Of a stretch of 33,950 bases of DNA, positions 1-9,849 are shown piece by piece. Under the pieces are notes generated by a model, which saw only the letters and a list, made by a program, of their open reading frames with translations, made no database searches and was not told the DNA's origin. A program made the translations under genes and the position numbers. Numbering within the stretch: position 1 is the first letter of the stretch; each line of letters opens with the position of its first letter. The stretch is from Indibacter alkaliphilus LW1 (GTDB lineage: Bacteria; Bacteroidota; Bacteroidia; Cytophagales; Cyclobacteriaceae), in contig NZ_ALWO02000020.1 in assembly GCF_000295935.2 (NCBI RefSeq), positions 110 to 34,059 of the forward strand, given 5' to 3'.

Positions 1-58
1 CCGAGTATTGGGAAAAGGATCTTAATCAGTTGAACTATCATTCCTAAAGTATAAAAAG

Positions 59-131
<73 letters not shown>

Positions 132-172
132 TTTTATTTATTTTTCTCAGCCCTTTGACTGAAAACGTGGTG

Positions 173-204
173 CAAATATAGAGGGATAGATCAATGGTGC
201 AAAA
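173..204 (-). promoter_or_regulatory. Bacteroidota-type promoter of tRNA-Thr
   Basis: On the minus strand TTTTG (204-200), a 19-nt spacer and TATATTTG (180-173) match the Bacteroidota sigma-A consensus TTTG-N19-TANNTTTG. The -7 element lies 42 bp before the tRNA 5' end. This is the best promoter match in the window. Confidence 0.7.
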
Positions 205-213
205 GTATTTCGG

Positions 214-248
214 AAAAAAATAAGGGAACATTTACTATCCCCTTATTT
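214..248 (-). terminator. Rho-independent terminator after the DUF349 gene
   Basis: On the minus strand a 9-bp stem AAATAAGGG / CCCTTATTT closes a 13-nt loop and runs into a T tract. It starts 10 bp after the stop codon of the DUF349 gene. Confidence 0.75.
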
Positions 249-257
249 ATGAGACAA

Positions 258-2357
258 TTAAAATTCTCTTATAATAGAAAGTTTTTTCTTCAACTTGTCA
301 ATTTCTTTTTCTGCCTTATTGATTTTCTCATCAAATTGATCCTTCAGTTTATCCGCGGTCTTGGATGCAGCAAAGAACTCTAAGTTATTTTTCCAAAGAG
401 TAATATTATTTTCCAAATCTGCAATTTGCTTTCGAATGCCATGCTCTTTCTTATTCAGGACTCTATTTGCATTTGGATCAGCTTGAAGCTTATTGAGGTT
501 AAGCCTGAATAAAAACTCTTCTTTTTGCCCTCCAGCTACACCAAGTTTATTTACATAAGCATCCACAGCCTCATTAAACTTTGCTATGATTTCTTTCATG
601 TTTTTTCTTGGCACAAAGCCTATAGCGTTGAATTCCGTTATAAGTTTTTCTAAAGATTCCTCAGACAGATTCTCTCCTTCAGATTCTGACCTTATTTTTT
701 CACAAAGTGTTTCCTTCAGCTTGAGATTATCTTCAAATTCTTTATTGACCTGTTTATTTGCGTCTCTCCTATTATCAAAAAACGTATCACAAGCATGCTT
801 AAACTTCCTGTAAAGTTCATCTCTAACCTTTTCTGGAGTTGGGCCTATCTTCTTCCACTCCTGTTGAAGATTAATTAGCTTGCCCGAGGTTTCTTGCCAA
901 TCCGTACTTTCCATCAAGGCTTCAGCTGCTGAAATAAGTTCCTCTGCTTTCTTCTTATTAGTCAAACGAATGTCATCCAGCTCTTTAAAAAACTGATTCT
1001 TATTGTGGAAGAACTGCTTAAAGTGACCCCAGAATTTCTTATTTACTTCCTTTCCTGCCTCTCTTGGTACGGGACCTGTAGCTTCCCACTCTTTTTGAAT
1101 AGCTAGAACTTCTTTCGTTTTAGTATTCCACTCTTTTATCTTAGAGGTAGTGAAATCTTTGAAACTGGATAACTTTTCAATCAGAGCTTCTTTTTTGATT
1201 AGGTTATCTTTGAAGACTTCCTTTTGGCTGTCATAAAATTCTTTACGTCTTTCATATACAGCATCGGACGCTGATTTGAACCTCTGCCATAATGCTTCCT
1301 GCTCATCTCTTGGAACTGGTCCAATATGCTTGAATTCCTCATGTAAGTCATTCAAAATTTTTATTGCCTCTTTCAGATCATCCAACTTGATAAGAGATTC
1401 CGCTTTTTCACAAATTTCCAGTTTCTGTTCAAGATTTTTCTTTCGGTCAAGCTCTTTTAATTCAAAATAAATACTCCTATTGTCATAAAACCTGTCCATC
1501 AAGGCGTTATAGGAGGCCCAGAGACTCCTGTTCTGAGATCCTGGCACTGGCCCAATCTTCTTCCACTCTTCCTGGATAGATTTGATGGTGCTGATACTGT
1601 GAGTGGTTTCTTCTCCATCCACAAGCTCTCTAAGCCGATCTAAAATTTCATTCTTAGCTTGAAGGTTCTTTTCTTTCTGTCTTTCCTGATCTCTTAGGAA
1701 ATTGGATTTCTTTTCTCTGAAATCGTTGTATGCAGCAAAAAACAACCTATCCTCATCTTCTGCTCTATATTGGAAATCATCGGTGGTACCACCTTTCTCC
1801 AAAAAGTCTTTTAAGGCAATATCTTTTTCCTTGTTATAGATATCATCAAAGTGATTTTTTATTTCACTGACAACAGAATCAATTTTTGAATATTTTTCTG
1901 TAGCTACAAGCTCCTTTAAAGCATTTAGGAGTTCTTTTTTGTTAAAGTGAGAATAATCAACCGCCTCTATTTCTTCTTCTTCATCATTGGTAGATTCTTC
2001 AGACTGCTCCTGAGTTACTGCACTTTGTTCCCCACTGACATCATGGGTAGATTTATCAGAATCTACTGGGGACACATTGGAAGGATTAGTTTCTTCCACT
2101 TTTTCTTGAAGTTCTGTACTTTCAAAAGTTTCAGCATTAACGCCCTCTTCCTTTTTAGGCTCAGCATTTTCTTCCTCCATTATTTCAGACTTACTCTCAT
2201 CTCCATCTTGGTGATCGGAAGTAAGTTCAGCTTTTGGAGATTCCTTTTTTGCCTGCTCTGATTCCTCATTCATTTGGTCTTTTTTACCTTCTCCAACTGA
2301 TTCAGAGTTGGTTCGGGTCACCTTGTCTTTTTCAGACATTTCCTTGTCATTATCCAT
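258..2357 (-). CDS. DUF349 repeat protein with acidic N-terminus
   Basis: 699 residues. Residues 1-135 are low complexity and strongly acidic (runs of E, S, K and D; EEEEIEA near 127-133) and probably disordered. The rest consists of about 77-residue helical repeats, each with an I/TGPVP-type signature: IGPVP at 268 and 345, TGPVP at 428, IGPTP at 504 and IGFVP at 579. A more diverged unit lies near 185-225. The W/F-x-x-IGPVP...F-D-R/N pattern is that of DUF349 (Pfam). The C-terminus (about 610-699) is a coiled coil. There is no signal peptide, so it is probably cytoplasmic. DUF349 proteins are abundant in Bacteroidota and their biochemical role is not established. It follows yqgE on the same strand after 53 bp; a TACTTTTG element (2400-2393) could be its own promoter. 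The family is certain, the function unknown. Confidence 0.9.
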   Translation of the reverse strand: MDNDKEMSEKDKVTRTNSESVGEGKKDQMNEESEQAKKESPKAELTSDHQDGDESKSEIMEEENAEPKKEEGVNAETFESTELQEKVEETNPSNVSPVDSDKSTHDVSGEQSAVTQEQSEESTNDEEEEIEAVDYSHFNKKELLNALKELVATEKYSKIDSVVSEIKNHFDDIYNKEKDIALKDFLEKGGTTDDFQYRAEDEDRLFFAAYNDFREKKSNFLRDQERQKEKNLQAKNEILDRLRELVDGEETTHSISTIKSIQEEWKKIGPVPGSQNRSLWASYNALMDRFYDNRSIYFELKELDRKKNLEQKLEICEKAESLIKLDDLKEAIKILNDLHEEFKHIGPVPRDEQEALWQRFKSASDAVYERRKEFYDSQKEVFKDNLIKKEALIEKLSSFKDFTTSKIKEWNTKTKEVLAIQKEWEATGPVPREAGKEVNKKFWGHFKQFFHNKNQFFKELDDIRLTNKKKAEELISAAEALMESTDWQETSGKLINLQQEWKKIGPTPEKVRDELYRKFKHACDTFFDNRRDANKQVNKEFEDNLKLKETLCEKIRSESEGENLSEESLEKLITEFNAIGFVPRKNMKEIIAKFNEAVDAYVNKLGVAGGQKEEFLFRLNLNKLQADPNANRVLNKKEHGIRKQIADLENNITLWKNNLEFFAASKTADKLKDQFDEKINKAEKEIDKLKKKLSIIREF

Positions 2358-2410
2358 AATGTAATCGGTACTTTTTTGATATCTGTAAGAAGCAAAAGTA
2401 ATAAAATGAT

Positions 2411-2980
2411 TTAATTTAATCTTGGGTCAATGGGATAATTTGCCATAAGCTGATATTCTCCCCCCATATTTCTCAAAATAATTTTCCATAAATCCTCAGG
2501 TGAAGAGGTGAAAATATTTTCTGAAATTAATTCATCACAAACAATCCAGGTATTCTCTTGAAGTTCGAGATCTAGTTGACCTATGGCCCAACCTGAATAG
2601 CCTATAAAAAACCTGATTTTTTCCTTATCTAATTTACCTATGTTGATTTGTTCAACAATTTCATCAAAATTACCACCCCACCAAAGATCCTTCGCCAATT
2701 CTATACTTTGCTCCGACAGCTTTTCACCGAAATAAATGAAATGTAAAGTATTTTGCTCTACGGGACCACCAACATAAACATTACATTCGACTACTGAAAC
2801 ATTATCAATCAGCTCATTGAGCTTTAGGATGGAGAGTTTGTTCAATACTAGACCGAATGAACCATTTTCATTGTTTTCGCAGACCAACACTACAGATCTG
2901 ACAAAATTTTCATCCTGTAGAAATGGTTCTGAAATTAATAAATGTCCAGCTTTTGGCGATATGTGTTTTTCTTGGCTCAT
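2411..2980 (-). CDS. YqgE/AlgH family protein
   Basis: 189 residues, close to the usual family length of about 185. The N-terminus has the family signature: GHLLISEP near residues 13-20, RSVVLVCENN around 29-38, then GSFGLVLNK. Further on come VYVGGPVEQNTLHFI and FFIGYSGWAIGQLDLEL, the other conserved YqgE/AlgH blocks. It is predicted cytoplasmic, without signal or membrane segment. AlgH was named from alginate regulation in Pseudomonas, but the molecular role of the family is unclear and no specific function should be transferred. It is the first gene of a minus-strand pair with the DUF349 gene and is divergent from pdxH, with 88 bp between the starts. Confidence 0.93.
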   Translation of the reverse strand: MSQEKHISPKAGHLLISEPFLQDENFVRSVVLVCENNENGSFGLVLNKLSILKLNELIDNVSVVECNVYVGGPVEQNTLHFIYFGEKLSEQSIELAKDLWWGGNFDEIVEQINIGKLDKEKIRFFIGYSGWAIGQLDLELQENTWIVCDELISENIFTSSPEDLWKIILRNMGGEYQLMANYPIDPRLN

Positions 2981-3068
2981 TTACATTAGAAAAGTTACTG
3001 AGGTAATTTATGGCTAAATTTTTTAAATGCAATAAGTATGATAATTTTATAACCAAAAGCTAGACAAA

Positions 3069-3704
3069 ATGGAAATTGCTGACATAAGAAAGGAATATTC
3101 ACTTCAAACACTCGATATTACAGATGTAGAAAAATCTCCTTTAGATCAATTCAAAAATTGGTTTGGAGAAGTATTGAATTCGCAAGTTTTGGAGGCAAAT
3201 GCTATGAACTTGAGTACTATTGATAAAAATGGCAGACCAAACTCAAGAATAGTTTTACTAAAAGGAGTTGACCATGGTTTTGTTTTTTTTACCAACTATT
3301 CAAGCGTTAAAGGCTCTGAGCTTGCCGACAACCCCTTTGTAGCGGCTACATTTCATTGGGCTGAATTAGAGCGTCAAGTCAGGATATCGGGAAAAGTAGA
3401 GAAAATTTCTTCTGAAGAATCTGATGAATATTTTTTCTCAAGGCCATTTTCAAGTCAAATTGGAGCGTGGGTTTCTCCTCAAAGCCAAGAAATTCCTAAT
3501 AGAGAGTTTCTTGAAATCAAAGAAAAAGAACTTAACAAAAAATTAACCCCAGAAACAATCAAAAGACCTGAGCATTGGGGAGGGTTTAGAATTATAGCAG
3601 ACCAGATAGAATTCTGGCAAGGTAGACCTAGCCGACTACATGATAGGATCCTTTATGTTTTACAGAATAGCGGTGATTGGAAAATCAGCAGGTTGGCCCC
3701 CTGA
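3069..3704 (+). CDS. pdxH: pyridoxamine/pyridoxine 5'-phosphate oxidase
   Basis: 211 residues, the normal size for PdxH. The enzyme oxidises pyridoxamine or pyridoxine 5'-phosphate to pyridoxal 5'-phosphate with FMN and oxygen, the last step of vitamin B6 synthesis and salvage in the cytoplasm. Visible signatures are NSRIVLLKG (58-66), the FMN-contacting FFTNYSSVKGSEL, the RQVRISGKVE block, the substrate-binding FWQGRPSRLHDR near the C-terminus and the terminal RLAP. ATG start after an A-rich leader without clear Shine-Dalgarno, as is usual in this phylum. It converges on bshB1 with only 11 bp between stop codons, and no terminator is visible there. It is the only plus-strand protein gene in the first 16 kb. 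Confidence 0.96.
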   Translation: MEIADIRKEYSLQTLDITDVEKSPLDQFKNWFGEVLNSQVLEANAMNLSTIDKNGRPNSRIVLLKGVDHGFVFFTNYSSVKGSELADNPFVAATFHWAELERQVRISGKVEKISSEESDEYFFSRPFSSQIGAWVSPQSQEIPNREFLEIKEKELNKKLTPETIKRPEHWGGFRIIADQIEFWQGRPSRLHDRILYVLQNSGDWKISRLAP

Positions 3705-3715
3705 AATTGGACTTT

Positions 3716-4432
3716 TTACTTTAAATCAAATATATCTTCAATACCTATCATTCTCTCCACAGTAAATCCTTCACCATATTTCACGTTGATACTATGACCA
3801 AATTCTCTTCCTCTTGCCTCAATGAAGTCAAGAAAGCCAGAGGAGGAAATGAAACTTTCCGGTTCTTTGCTGTCCGGATCATAAAATTGGGATTTAAATG
3901 CTTGAATACTTTCCATCTTTTTTTCCCAAAAAGCAGAAACGTCAACAACAAAATCAGGTTTTATGTAATTATTTTGAATGTAATGATAAATAAATTTAGG
4001 ACGCCAAGCGGCTTGGTCATTCCCGTCCCATAGCGTACTAACTTTTCTAAGTCCACTTATAAAACACGCTTTTGAAGCAACTAAACCACCTTTACCGTGA
4101 TCGGGGTGCCGGTCGGAAACTGCATTTGCCAAAACAATCTCAGGTTGATATTTACGGATGTATTTTACAATAGCCAAATAGTGCTTTTCATCATCTTCAA
4201 AAAAAACATCCCTGAAGCCAAGGTTTTCCCTCATTGATAAGCCGAGTATTTGAGAAGCACTTGATGACTCCTTAAGCCTTGTTTCCGGTGTTCCTCTAGT
4301 CCCCATTTCACCTTTGGTCAAGTCTAAAATGCCAACTTTATAACCTTTTGCAATATGTGCTGCTATAGTTCCTGAACAGGCAAGCTCTGCATCATCGGGG
4401 TGTGCAGCAATTACCAAAATATCTAGTTTCAT
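3716..4432 (-). CDS. bshB1: bacillithiol biosynthesis deacetylase BshB1
   Basis: 238 residues of the LmbE/PIG-L deacetylase fold. The zinc-binding AHPDDAE motif (residues 10-16) and a second ligand block SDRHPDHG are present, and LTKGEMGTRGTPE resembles characterised BshB1 enzymes. It removes the acetyl group from N-acetylglucosaminyl malate to give GlcN-malate, the second step of bacillithiol synthesis in the cytoplasm. It is the last gene of a tight minus-strand run trxB - M23 peptidase - bshB1 (gaps of 61 or fewer and 18 bp), which links two thiol-redox functions. bshA and bshC are not in this window. BshB1 rather than a generic LmbE deacetylase is inferred from length and the N-terminal region. 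Confidence 0.9.
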   Translation of the reverse strand: MKLDILVIAAHPDDAELACSGTIAAHIAKGYKVGILDLTKGEMGTRGTPETRLKESSSASQILGLSMRENLGFRDVFFEDDEKHYLAIVKYIRKYQPEIVLANAVSDRHPDHGKGGLVASKACFISGLRKVSTLWDGNDQAAWRPKFIYHYIQNNYIKPDFVVDVSAFWEKKMESIQAFKSQFYDPDSKEPESFISSSGFLDFIEARGREFGHSINVKYGEGFTVERMIGIEDIFDLK

Positions 4433-4450
4433 TTTTTGACTTTTAAGTTC

Positions 4451-5491
4451 TTAGCGTACTCTCAACCTTTGTCCTACCCTTAAAATGCTATTTGTTGAAA
4501 TATTGTTTAGTCTTGTAAGCGTACTGACTCTCACACCGTACCTTCTCGCAATTATACTCAAATTCTCCCCACTTCTAACCCTATGATAAACAGATTCTTG
4601 TGTTTGAATCACATGATCAAAACTAGATGCAGTAATTCTATATACATCAGACTTTAACCTTCCTAAATTGAAATCGAACAATTCTGTCGGGTTGATAGAT
4701 AGGCCTTGATACCTGACTTCAAAATGAAGGTGGGGTCCAGTACTTCTTCCGGTACTGCCTCCCAATCCAATTAAATCACCTGCCTTGACTTCCTGGCCTA
4801 CTTCCGCTATAAGCTTGGACATGTGTCCATATAATGTCTCTAATCCATTCTTATGCCGTACCACGATATAATATCCATAGCCATTTCTATCAAATGATCT
4901 GACCCTCACTATACCATCAAACACAGAGTATATAGGATCCCCCACACGCAGCCTAAGATCGGTTCCATGGTGCCATCTAAACCGCCTGAAGCCAAACTCC
5001 GAAGTCACTTGGGTTACATCCAAGGGCATTTTATAGTCTGTTCCAAAAAATGGATCAAATAGCTTAACATAGACTGTATCTTTAAAATCTTTGGGATTGA
5101 AATCATAAATATTGATTTTTCTGCTGTCCCAAGAAGCATAATATTCAAATGCTGTAACCCAAATGCTGTCAATGAGAATTTTTTCAGAAACTTGTACCAA
5201 TTGGTTAGTCGGCGCCCAGATCAGAGATAGTGTATCTTCTGATACAATACTTAATCTCCTTTTCAGATTAACGAAGTCTTTAAATAAAAGTGAATCTGTA
5301 TCTCTTGTGACATTCTGAAGGTACTTTTGCGCGTCAAAAAGTCTTAAATCTCGTTGAACTGGATTTAATGGTGGAGCTGGTGTTTCAGTTTTTGGTTTTT
5401 TAATGATTTTTGGAAAAGTTTGAGCATGGGTCTCAATAAGACTCATGCTCAAAAATAAAATAAGTAATGTAAGGTAACTTTTAATTATCAT
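4451..5491 (-). CDS. secreted M23 family peptidase with C-terminal LysM domain
   Basis: 346 residues. A signal peptide (hydrophobic residues 5-18, likely cleavage after THA) is followed by a proline-rich linker. The M23 (LytM) domain spans about 160-265: HHGTD with ligands H174 and D178, then PHLHFE with H254 and H256, so the zinc site looks complete and the protein is probably an active peptidoglycan endopeptidase. A LysM peptidoglycan-binding domain occupies about 300-346 (YHRVRSGENLSIIARRYGV...). It should act in the periplasm on peptide cross-links, possibly in cell growth or division. It sits between trxB (15 bp from trxB's stop) and bshB1 (18 bp), so it is very likely co-transcribed, although no functional link with thiol redox is obvious. 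The specific substrate bond is unknown. Confidence 0.93.
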   Translation of the reverse strand: MIIKSYLTLLILFLSMSLIETHAQTFPKIIKKPKTETPAPPLNPVQRDLRLFDAQKYLQNVTRDTDSLLFKDFVNLKRRLSIVSEDTLSLIWAPTNQLVQVSEKILIDSIWVTAFEYYASWDSRKINIYDFNPKDFKDTVYVKLFDPFFGTDYKMPLDVTQVTSEFGFRRFRWHHGTDLRLRVGDPIYSVFDGIVRVRSFDRNGYGYYIVVRHKNGLETLYGHMSKLIAEVGQEVKAGDLIGLGGSTGRSTGPHLHFEVRYQGLSINPTELFDFNLGRLKSDVYRITASSFDHVIQTQESVYHRVRSGENLSIIARRYGVRVSTLTRLNNISTNSILRVGQRLRVR

Positions 5492-5506
5492 TAGAAAGGA
5501 ATCAAA

Positions 5507-6445
5507 CTATTCTTGAGCAGCCAAATACCTTTCAGCATCAAGAGCTGCCATACAGCCTGTTCCAGCTGCAGTTACTGCCTGTCTATAAATATGGTCTTGA
5601 GCATCTCCACAGGCAAAAACTCCTTCAATATTTGTTTTGGTACTGCCTGCTTTGGTTAGGATATAACCACTCTCATCCATATCAAGAAAATCCTTAAAGA
5701 TTGAAGTATTTGGTTCATGCCCAATAGCAACAAAAAAGCCAGAAATTTTCAAATTTCTTTTTTCTCCAGATTTATTATCAAAAACCCTAACTCCCTCTAC
5801 TTCATCTTTGCCTAGAATTTCATCAGTTTCTGTATTCCAAAGGACTTCTATCTTTGGATTGTTGAGGACTCTTTTTTGCATGATTTGAGATGCTCTCATC
5901 TCATCTCTTCTGATGAGCATATATACTTTGTTGCAAATATTAGCCAGGTAAGAAGCCTCTTCACATGCGGTGTCACCTGCACCCACGATAGCTACATCCT
6001 GTCCTCTAAAGAAAAAACCATCACAAACGGCACAGGCAGAAACCCCCTTGCCGTTAAGCCTTTCCTCACTTTCGATACCAAGCCATTTGGCTGAAGCTCC
6101 AGTTGAAATCACAACTGTATCTGCATGGATTTCTTTTTGATCATCGACAATTACTTTGTGTGGCTTTACAGAAAAATCCACCTTCGTAACCATTCCATAT
6201 CTGACTTGGGTCCCAAATCTTTCGGCCTGCTTTCGGAAATCTTCCATCATTTCAGGCCCCATAATCCCTTCAGGATACCCAGGGTAATTTTCCACATCAG
6301 TCGTTATAGTCAATTGGCCACCTGGTTGCCCGCCAGTGTATAAGACAGGAGCAAGCCCAGCCCTTGAAGCGTAAATAGCCGCAGTATAACCTGCCGGTCC
6401 TGACCCTATGATGAGGACCTTTACTTTTTCTATTTCAGAAGACAT
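5507..6445 (-). CDS. trxB: thioredoxin-disulfide reductase
   Basis: 312 residues from the ATG at 6445, the usual TrxB length. A longer frame to a TTG at 6469 adds only eight residues and is less likely. The FAD-binding GSGPAG lies near residues 14-19, the redox-active CAVC at 138-141, the NADPH-binding GAGDTA near 155-160 and the C-terminal FAD block GVFACGDAQD. The enzyme reduces thioredoxin with NADPH in the cytoplasm. It is the first gene of the trxB - M23 - bshB1 run, preceded by about 150 bp and the rpoD terminator. It could in principle reduce a thiol partner other than thioredoxin, but the motif spacing is that of standard TrxB. Confidence 0.95.
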   Translation of the reverse strand: MSSEIEKVKVLIIGSGPAGYTAAIYASRAGLAPVLYTGGQPGGQLTITTDVENYPGYPEGIMGPEMMEDFRKQAERFGTQVRYGMVTKVDFSVKPHKVIVDDQKEIHADTVVISTGASAKWLGIESEERLNGKGVSACAVCDGFFFRGQDVAIVGAGDTACEEASYLANICNKVYMLIRRDEMRASQIMQKRVLNNPKIEVLWNTETDEILGKDEVEGVRVFDNKSGEKRNLKISGFFVAIGHEPNTSIFKDFLDMDESGYILTKAGSTKTNIEGVFACGDAQDHIYRQAVTAAGTGCMAALDAERYLAAQE

Positions 6446-6597
6446 TTGATTTAAATTATGGGTTAGCAAATTTTAATAAAATACATTTCACAACAAAGTT
6501 AATACCTGTTAAAATTCCCTTGACCAAGTTGACACCATGAATCTCAGAAAGATAGGTTTTACAATATGGAAAAGTGCGAATTTTAAATTTTGGATAT

Positions 6598-6622
6598 AAA
6601 AAAAGGGGTAAAACCCCTTTTT
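6598..6622 (-). terminator. Rho-independent terminator after rpoD
   Basis: The 9-bp stem AAAAAGGGG / CCCCTTTTT with loop TAAAA lies 28 bp after the rpoD stop. On the minus strand the stem runs into seven T residues. Confidence 0.85.
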
Positions 6623-6649
6623 CAATAATGTTCACTCAATTAATGTGAG

Positions 6650-7513
6650 TTATCCTAGATATGGCTTTAATGTTTTACTTCTAGAAGTATGTCTTAACCT
6701 CCTGATTGCCTTTTCTTTGATCTGACGAACTCTTTCTCTTGTAAGATTGAATTTCTCACCGATCTCTTCAAGCGTCATAGCGTGTTCACCATTCAATCCA
6801 AAATAAAGTGTAATTACATCTGCTTCTCTGGATGTAAGTGTTGATAATGCACGCTGAACTTCCTTTCTAAGCGAGTCAGTCATCAAACCATCATCGGGTT
6901 TTTCGTCACCATCATTTTCCAATACATCAAGGAGACTATTTTCTTCACCTTGAACAAATGGGGCATCCATAGATACGTGCCTACCAGATATTTTCATAGT
7001 GTCTACTACTTCTCCAGCAGTAACTTCAAGTACCTCAGCGAGCTCTTCAGGGGATGGTTCTCTTTCAAACTTCTGTTCTAATTCAGAGAAGGTTTTACTT
7101 ATTTTATTTAGCGAGCCTACTCTATTTAGTGGCAGCCTAACAATCCTAGACTGCTCGGCCAAAGCCTGAAGAATAGATTGTCTTATCCACCATACAGCAT
7201 AAGAGATGAATTTGAAACCTCTTGTCTCATCAAACCTTTGAGCAGCTTTGATTAGACCTAAGTTACCTTCATTAATTAAATCACCAAGGGAAAGCCCTTG
7301 ATTTTGATATTGTTTGGCTACAGAAACCACAAACCTTAGGTTTGCTTTGGTTAATTTTTCCAACGCAAGCTGATCTCCTTCCCGGATTCTTTTAGCTAGT
7401 ACTACTTCCTCATCTGCAGTTAGAAGATCTACTTTACCTATCTCCTGAAGATATTTATCAAGGGACTGGCTTTCTCTGTTGGTAATCTGTTTGCTAATTT
7501 TTAGCTGCCTCAT
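6650..7513 (-). CDS. rpoD: primary sigma factor RpoD (sigma-A)
   Basis: 287 residues. It begins directly at region 1.2 ([16 protein letters not shown]) with no region 1.1, which is characteristic of the short Bacteroidota housekeeping sigma factor. Region 2 (about 52-122) contains [20 protein letters not shown] and [15 protein letters not shown]. Region 3 follows, and region 4.2 carries the helix-turn-helix [20 protein letters not shown] near 248-267. It directs RNA polymerase to housekeeping promoters, in this phylum with the unusual TTTG / TANNTTTG consensus seen elsewhere in this window. It is transcribed alone: a candidate promoter lies about 50 bp upstream and a strong terminator follows. 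The close match to the family over its full length makes the call secure. Confidence 0.96.
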   Translation of the reverse strand: MRQLKISKQITNRESQSLDKYLQEIGKVDLLTADEEVVLAKRIREGDQLALEKLTKANLRFVVSVAKQYQNQGLSLGDLINEGNLGLIKAAQRFDETRGFKFISYAVWWIRQSILQALAEQSRIVRLPLNRVGSLNKISKTFSELEQKFEREPSPEELAEVLEVTAGEVVDTMKISGRHVSMDAPFVQGEENSLLDVLENDGDEKPDDGLMTDSLRKEVQRALSTLTSREADVITLYFGLNGEHAMTLEEIGEKFNLTRERVRQIKEKAIRRLRHTSRSKTLKPYLG

Positions 7514-7562
7514 TCAAGAATATTTATTTGGTTAAGACTGAATAGTATAACAGAAATGATTC

Positions 7563-7591
7563 CAAGTATAGTTCAATTTGATTGAATCCAA
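7563..7591 (-). promoter_or_regulatory. candidate promoter of rpoD
   Basis: On the minus strand TTG (7591-7589), 18 nt and TATACTTG (7570-7563) differ from TANNTTTG at one base. The element ends about 50 bp before the rpoD ATG, in the spacer after pnp. Confidence 0.45.
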
Positions 7592-7599
7592 TTTTGAAC

Positions 7600-9741
7600 T
7601 TAATCTTTTTTACCGGAATTTTCTGGTTTTGGTAACAAAACTTTTCTGGATAATTTGAATTTTCCTGTTTTCTTATCCACATCAATAAGTTTAACCATTA
7701 TTTCTTCTCCAGGTTCCAAAACACCTTCCATATTTTCAAGCCTCTCCCATTTAATTTCAGAAATGTGAAGTAACCCGTCTTTTCCAGGCATAAACTCTAC
7801 AAAAGCTCCAAATGGCATGATGTTTTTCACTTTTCCAGTATAGGTCTCTCCTATTTCAGGCTGGGCAACGATTGCTCTGATTCTGCTGATAGCAGCATCC
7901 ATCGAATCTTGATTGTTAGAGAAAATATTGATTTTGCCCTGATTGTCTATCTCTTCAATTACAATAGTAGCTCCTGTATCTTTTTGGATTTCCTGGATCA
8001 CTTTTCCGCCTGGTCCGATAACAGCACCGATAAGCTCCTTAGGAATATTCATGATAAAGGATCTTGGTGTATGCGGTTTCAGATCCGCTTTTGGCTCGGC
8101 CAAAGTTTTCTTGATTTCCTCAAGAATATGAAGCCTGCCGTTTTTAGCCTGATAAAGCGCTTCTTTAAGGACGTTGTAATCCAAGCCCTCTACTTTAAGG
8201 TCCATCTGACAAGCAGTAATCCCTTTTTCCGTCCCTGTTACTTTGAAATCCATATCCCCCAAATGGTCCTCATCTCCGAGAATATCTGACAAAATGGAAT
8301 AATTTCCTGTCTTTGCATCAGAAATCATACCCATGGCAATACCTGTCACAGGTGCTTTAATCTGGATGCCGGCATCCATCAATGCAAGTGAACCCGCGCA
8401 AACAGTAGCCATAGAAGACGAACCATTCGATTCAAGAATGTCAGACACAATTCTAATTGTGTATGGGTTTTCGTCATCTTTGGGCAAAACCTTTTTCAGG
8501 GCTCTCATGGCCAAGTTGCCATGTCCCACTTCTCTTCTACCCGGACCTCTATTAGGTTTTACTTCACCAGTTGAAAATCCAGGGAAATTATAATGAAGAA
8601 AAAATTTATTGTAACCTGAAATCACAGCTCCGTCTACCATCTGTTCGTCCATCTTTGTACCCAAGGTACAGGTAGTGACCGATTGAGTTTCTCCACGGGT
8701 AAATACTGCTGAACCATGGGCAGAAGGAAGATAGTCCACTACTGACCAAATAGGCCTAACTTCATCCAGCTTTCTGCCGTCAAGTCTTTTCTTTTCATTC
8801 AACGTGAGGTTTCTTGCAGCTTCCTTATGGATTTTGCTGAAATACGGACCAATCAAAGACTCTTCAAAACCATGCTCTTCTCCAAGGCTTTCAACGAACT
8901 CTTCTTTGATTGTTTTGATAAGGTCAGATCTTTCTGATTTATTGGCAATTTGTTTAGCGACTACTTCATAACATTTGTCATAAAGTTCCGCATGCATTTT
9001 TTCAAACAAAGCCTCGTCGGACTTTTCATGGTTATATTCCCTCTTGGTTTCTTTTCCAACAGCAACAGTCAATTCCTTTTGAATCTGGCAATGCCTTTTG
9101 ATCTCTTCGTGGGCATATTGCATGGCTTCTACCATTTCATCCTCAGAGATCTCATCGGCTTCACCTTCTACCATAAGGATATATTCTTCAGAACCAGCAA
9201 CAATAAACTCCAAAGAAGCATTTTTGATGAGTTCAGGAGTAGGGTTGATGATAAGTTTACCGTCTACTTTGGCTACTCTGACTTCTGAAATAGGACCATT
9301 GAATGGTATATCCGAAACAGCAAGGGCAGCAGAAGCTGCTAAACCTGCCAAACAATCAGGTAAAACTTCCGGATCATAAGACATCAAGGTGATAGCAATC
9401 TGGGTGTCAGCATGATAATCATCTGGAAAAATAGGCCTTATTGCCCTGTCTACAATTCGACTTATTAAAATTTCATAATCAGAAAGTCTGCCTTCTCTTT
9501 TCAAAAAACCTCCGGGAATTTTTCCGGATGCGGCAAATTTCTCTTGGTAATCTACAGACATTGGAAGAAAATCAACTCCTTCTCCTGCCTCTTTTTTGGA
9601 CACGACTGTTGCAAGCAACATAGCCTTACCCATTTTTACGACAACCGATCCATCAGCCTGCTTGGCTAAAGCTCCGGTTTCAATAATTATTTCTCTACCA
9701 TCCTCTAGGGTAATAGTTTTTGAAATTACGTTTGGTAACAT
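7600..9741 (-). CDS. pnp: polyribonucleotide nucleotidyltransferase (PNPase)
   Basis: 713 residues, full length for PNPase. Two RNase PH-like cores are separated by an alpha-helical domain. The first core starts near residue 10, and the second contains [16 protein letters not shown] and [20 protein letters not shown]. They are followed by a KH domain with [12 protein letters not shown] and a C-terminal S1 domain ([20 protein letters not shown]). The enzyme degrades RNA 3' to 5' with phosphate, releasing nucleoside diphosphates, and can add tails in reverse; it acts in the cytoplasm, often within a degradosome. It follows rpsO, the widely conserved rpsO-pnp order, but a strong terminator lies between them, so pnp expression must depend on read-through or its own start. 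The C-terminus ends in a short charged tail without further domains. Confidence 0.97.
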   Translation of the reverse strand: MLPNVISKTITLEDGREIIIETGALAKQADGSVVVKMGKAMLLATVVSKKEAGEGVDFLPMSVDYQEKFAASGKIPGGFLKREGRLSDYEILISRIVDRAIRPIFPDDYHADTQIAITLMSYDPEVLPDCLAGLAASAALAVSDIPFNGPISEVRVAKVDGKLIINPTPELIKNASLEFIVAGSEEYILMVEGEADEISEDEMVEAMQYAHEEIKRHCQIQKELTVAVGKETKREYNHEKSDEALFEKMHAELYDKCYEVVAKQIANKSERSDLIKTIKEEFVESLGEEHGFEESLIGPYFSKIHKEAARNLTLNEKKRLDGRKLDEVRPIWSVVDYLPSAHGSAVFTRGETQSVTTCTLGTKMDEQMVDGAVISGYNKFFLHYNFPGFSTGEVKPNRGPGRREVGHGNLAMRALKKVLPKDDENPYTIRIVSDILESNGSSSMATVCAGSLALMDAGIQIKAPVTGIAMGMISDAKTGNYSILSDILGDEDHLGDMDFKVTGTEKGITACQMDLKVEGLDYNVLKEALYQAKNGRLHILEEIKKTLAEPKADLKPHTPRSFIMNIPKELIGAVIGPGGKVIQEIQKDTGATIVIEEIDNQGKINIFSNNQDSMDAAISRIRAIVAQPEIGETYTGKVKNIMPFGAFVEFMPGKDGLLHISEIKWERLENMEGVLEPGEEIMVKLIDVDKKTGKFKLSRKVLLPKPENSGKKD

Positions 9742-9802
9742 ACAGTTTTGTTAAGAATAAATTAGCTAAGATGTAAAAGTAAGGTTCAATATCGTGGGGA
9801 GG

Positions 9803-9837
9803 CAAAAAAGTAAGGTTCTCCTTCAGAGAACCTTACT
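9803..9837 (-). terminator. Rho-independent terminator between rpsO and pnp
   Basis: A perfect 12-bp stem AGTAAGGTTCTC / GAGAACCTTACT with a 5-nt loop, followed on the minus strand by six T. It begins 12 bp after the rpsO stop, so most rpsO transcripts should end before pnp. Confidence 0.85.
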
Positions 9838-9849
9838 GACAATATGGTA

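Noticed and set aside
6637..6652. CAATTAATGTGAGTTA is identical to part of the E. coli lac control region.
   Set aside because: It overlaps the rpoD stop codon and lies in a different phylum; a chance match or constraint from the rpoD end, with no vector sequence around it.
7909..9288. Long antisense frames inside pnp (up to 126 codons).
   Set aside because: They are shadows of a well-supported conserved gene and show no protein-like pattern or start context.
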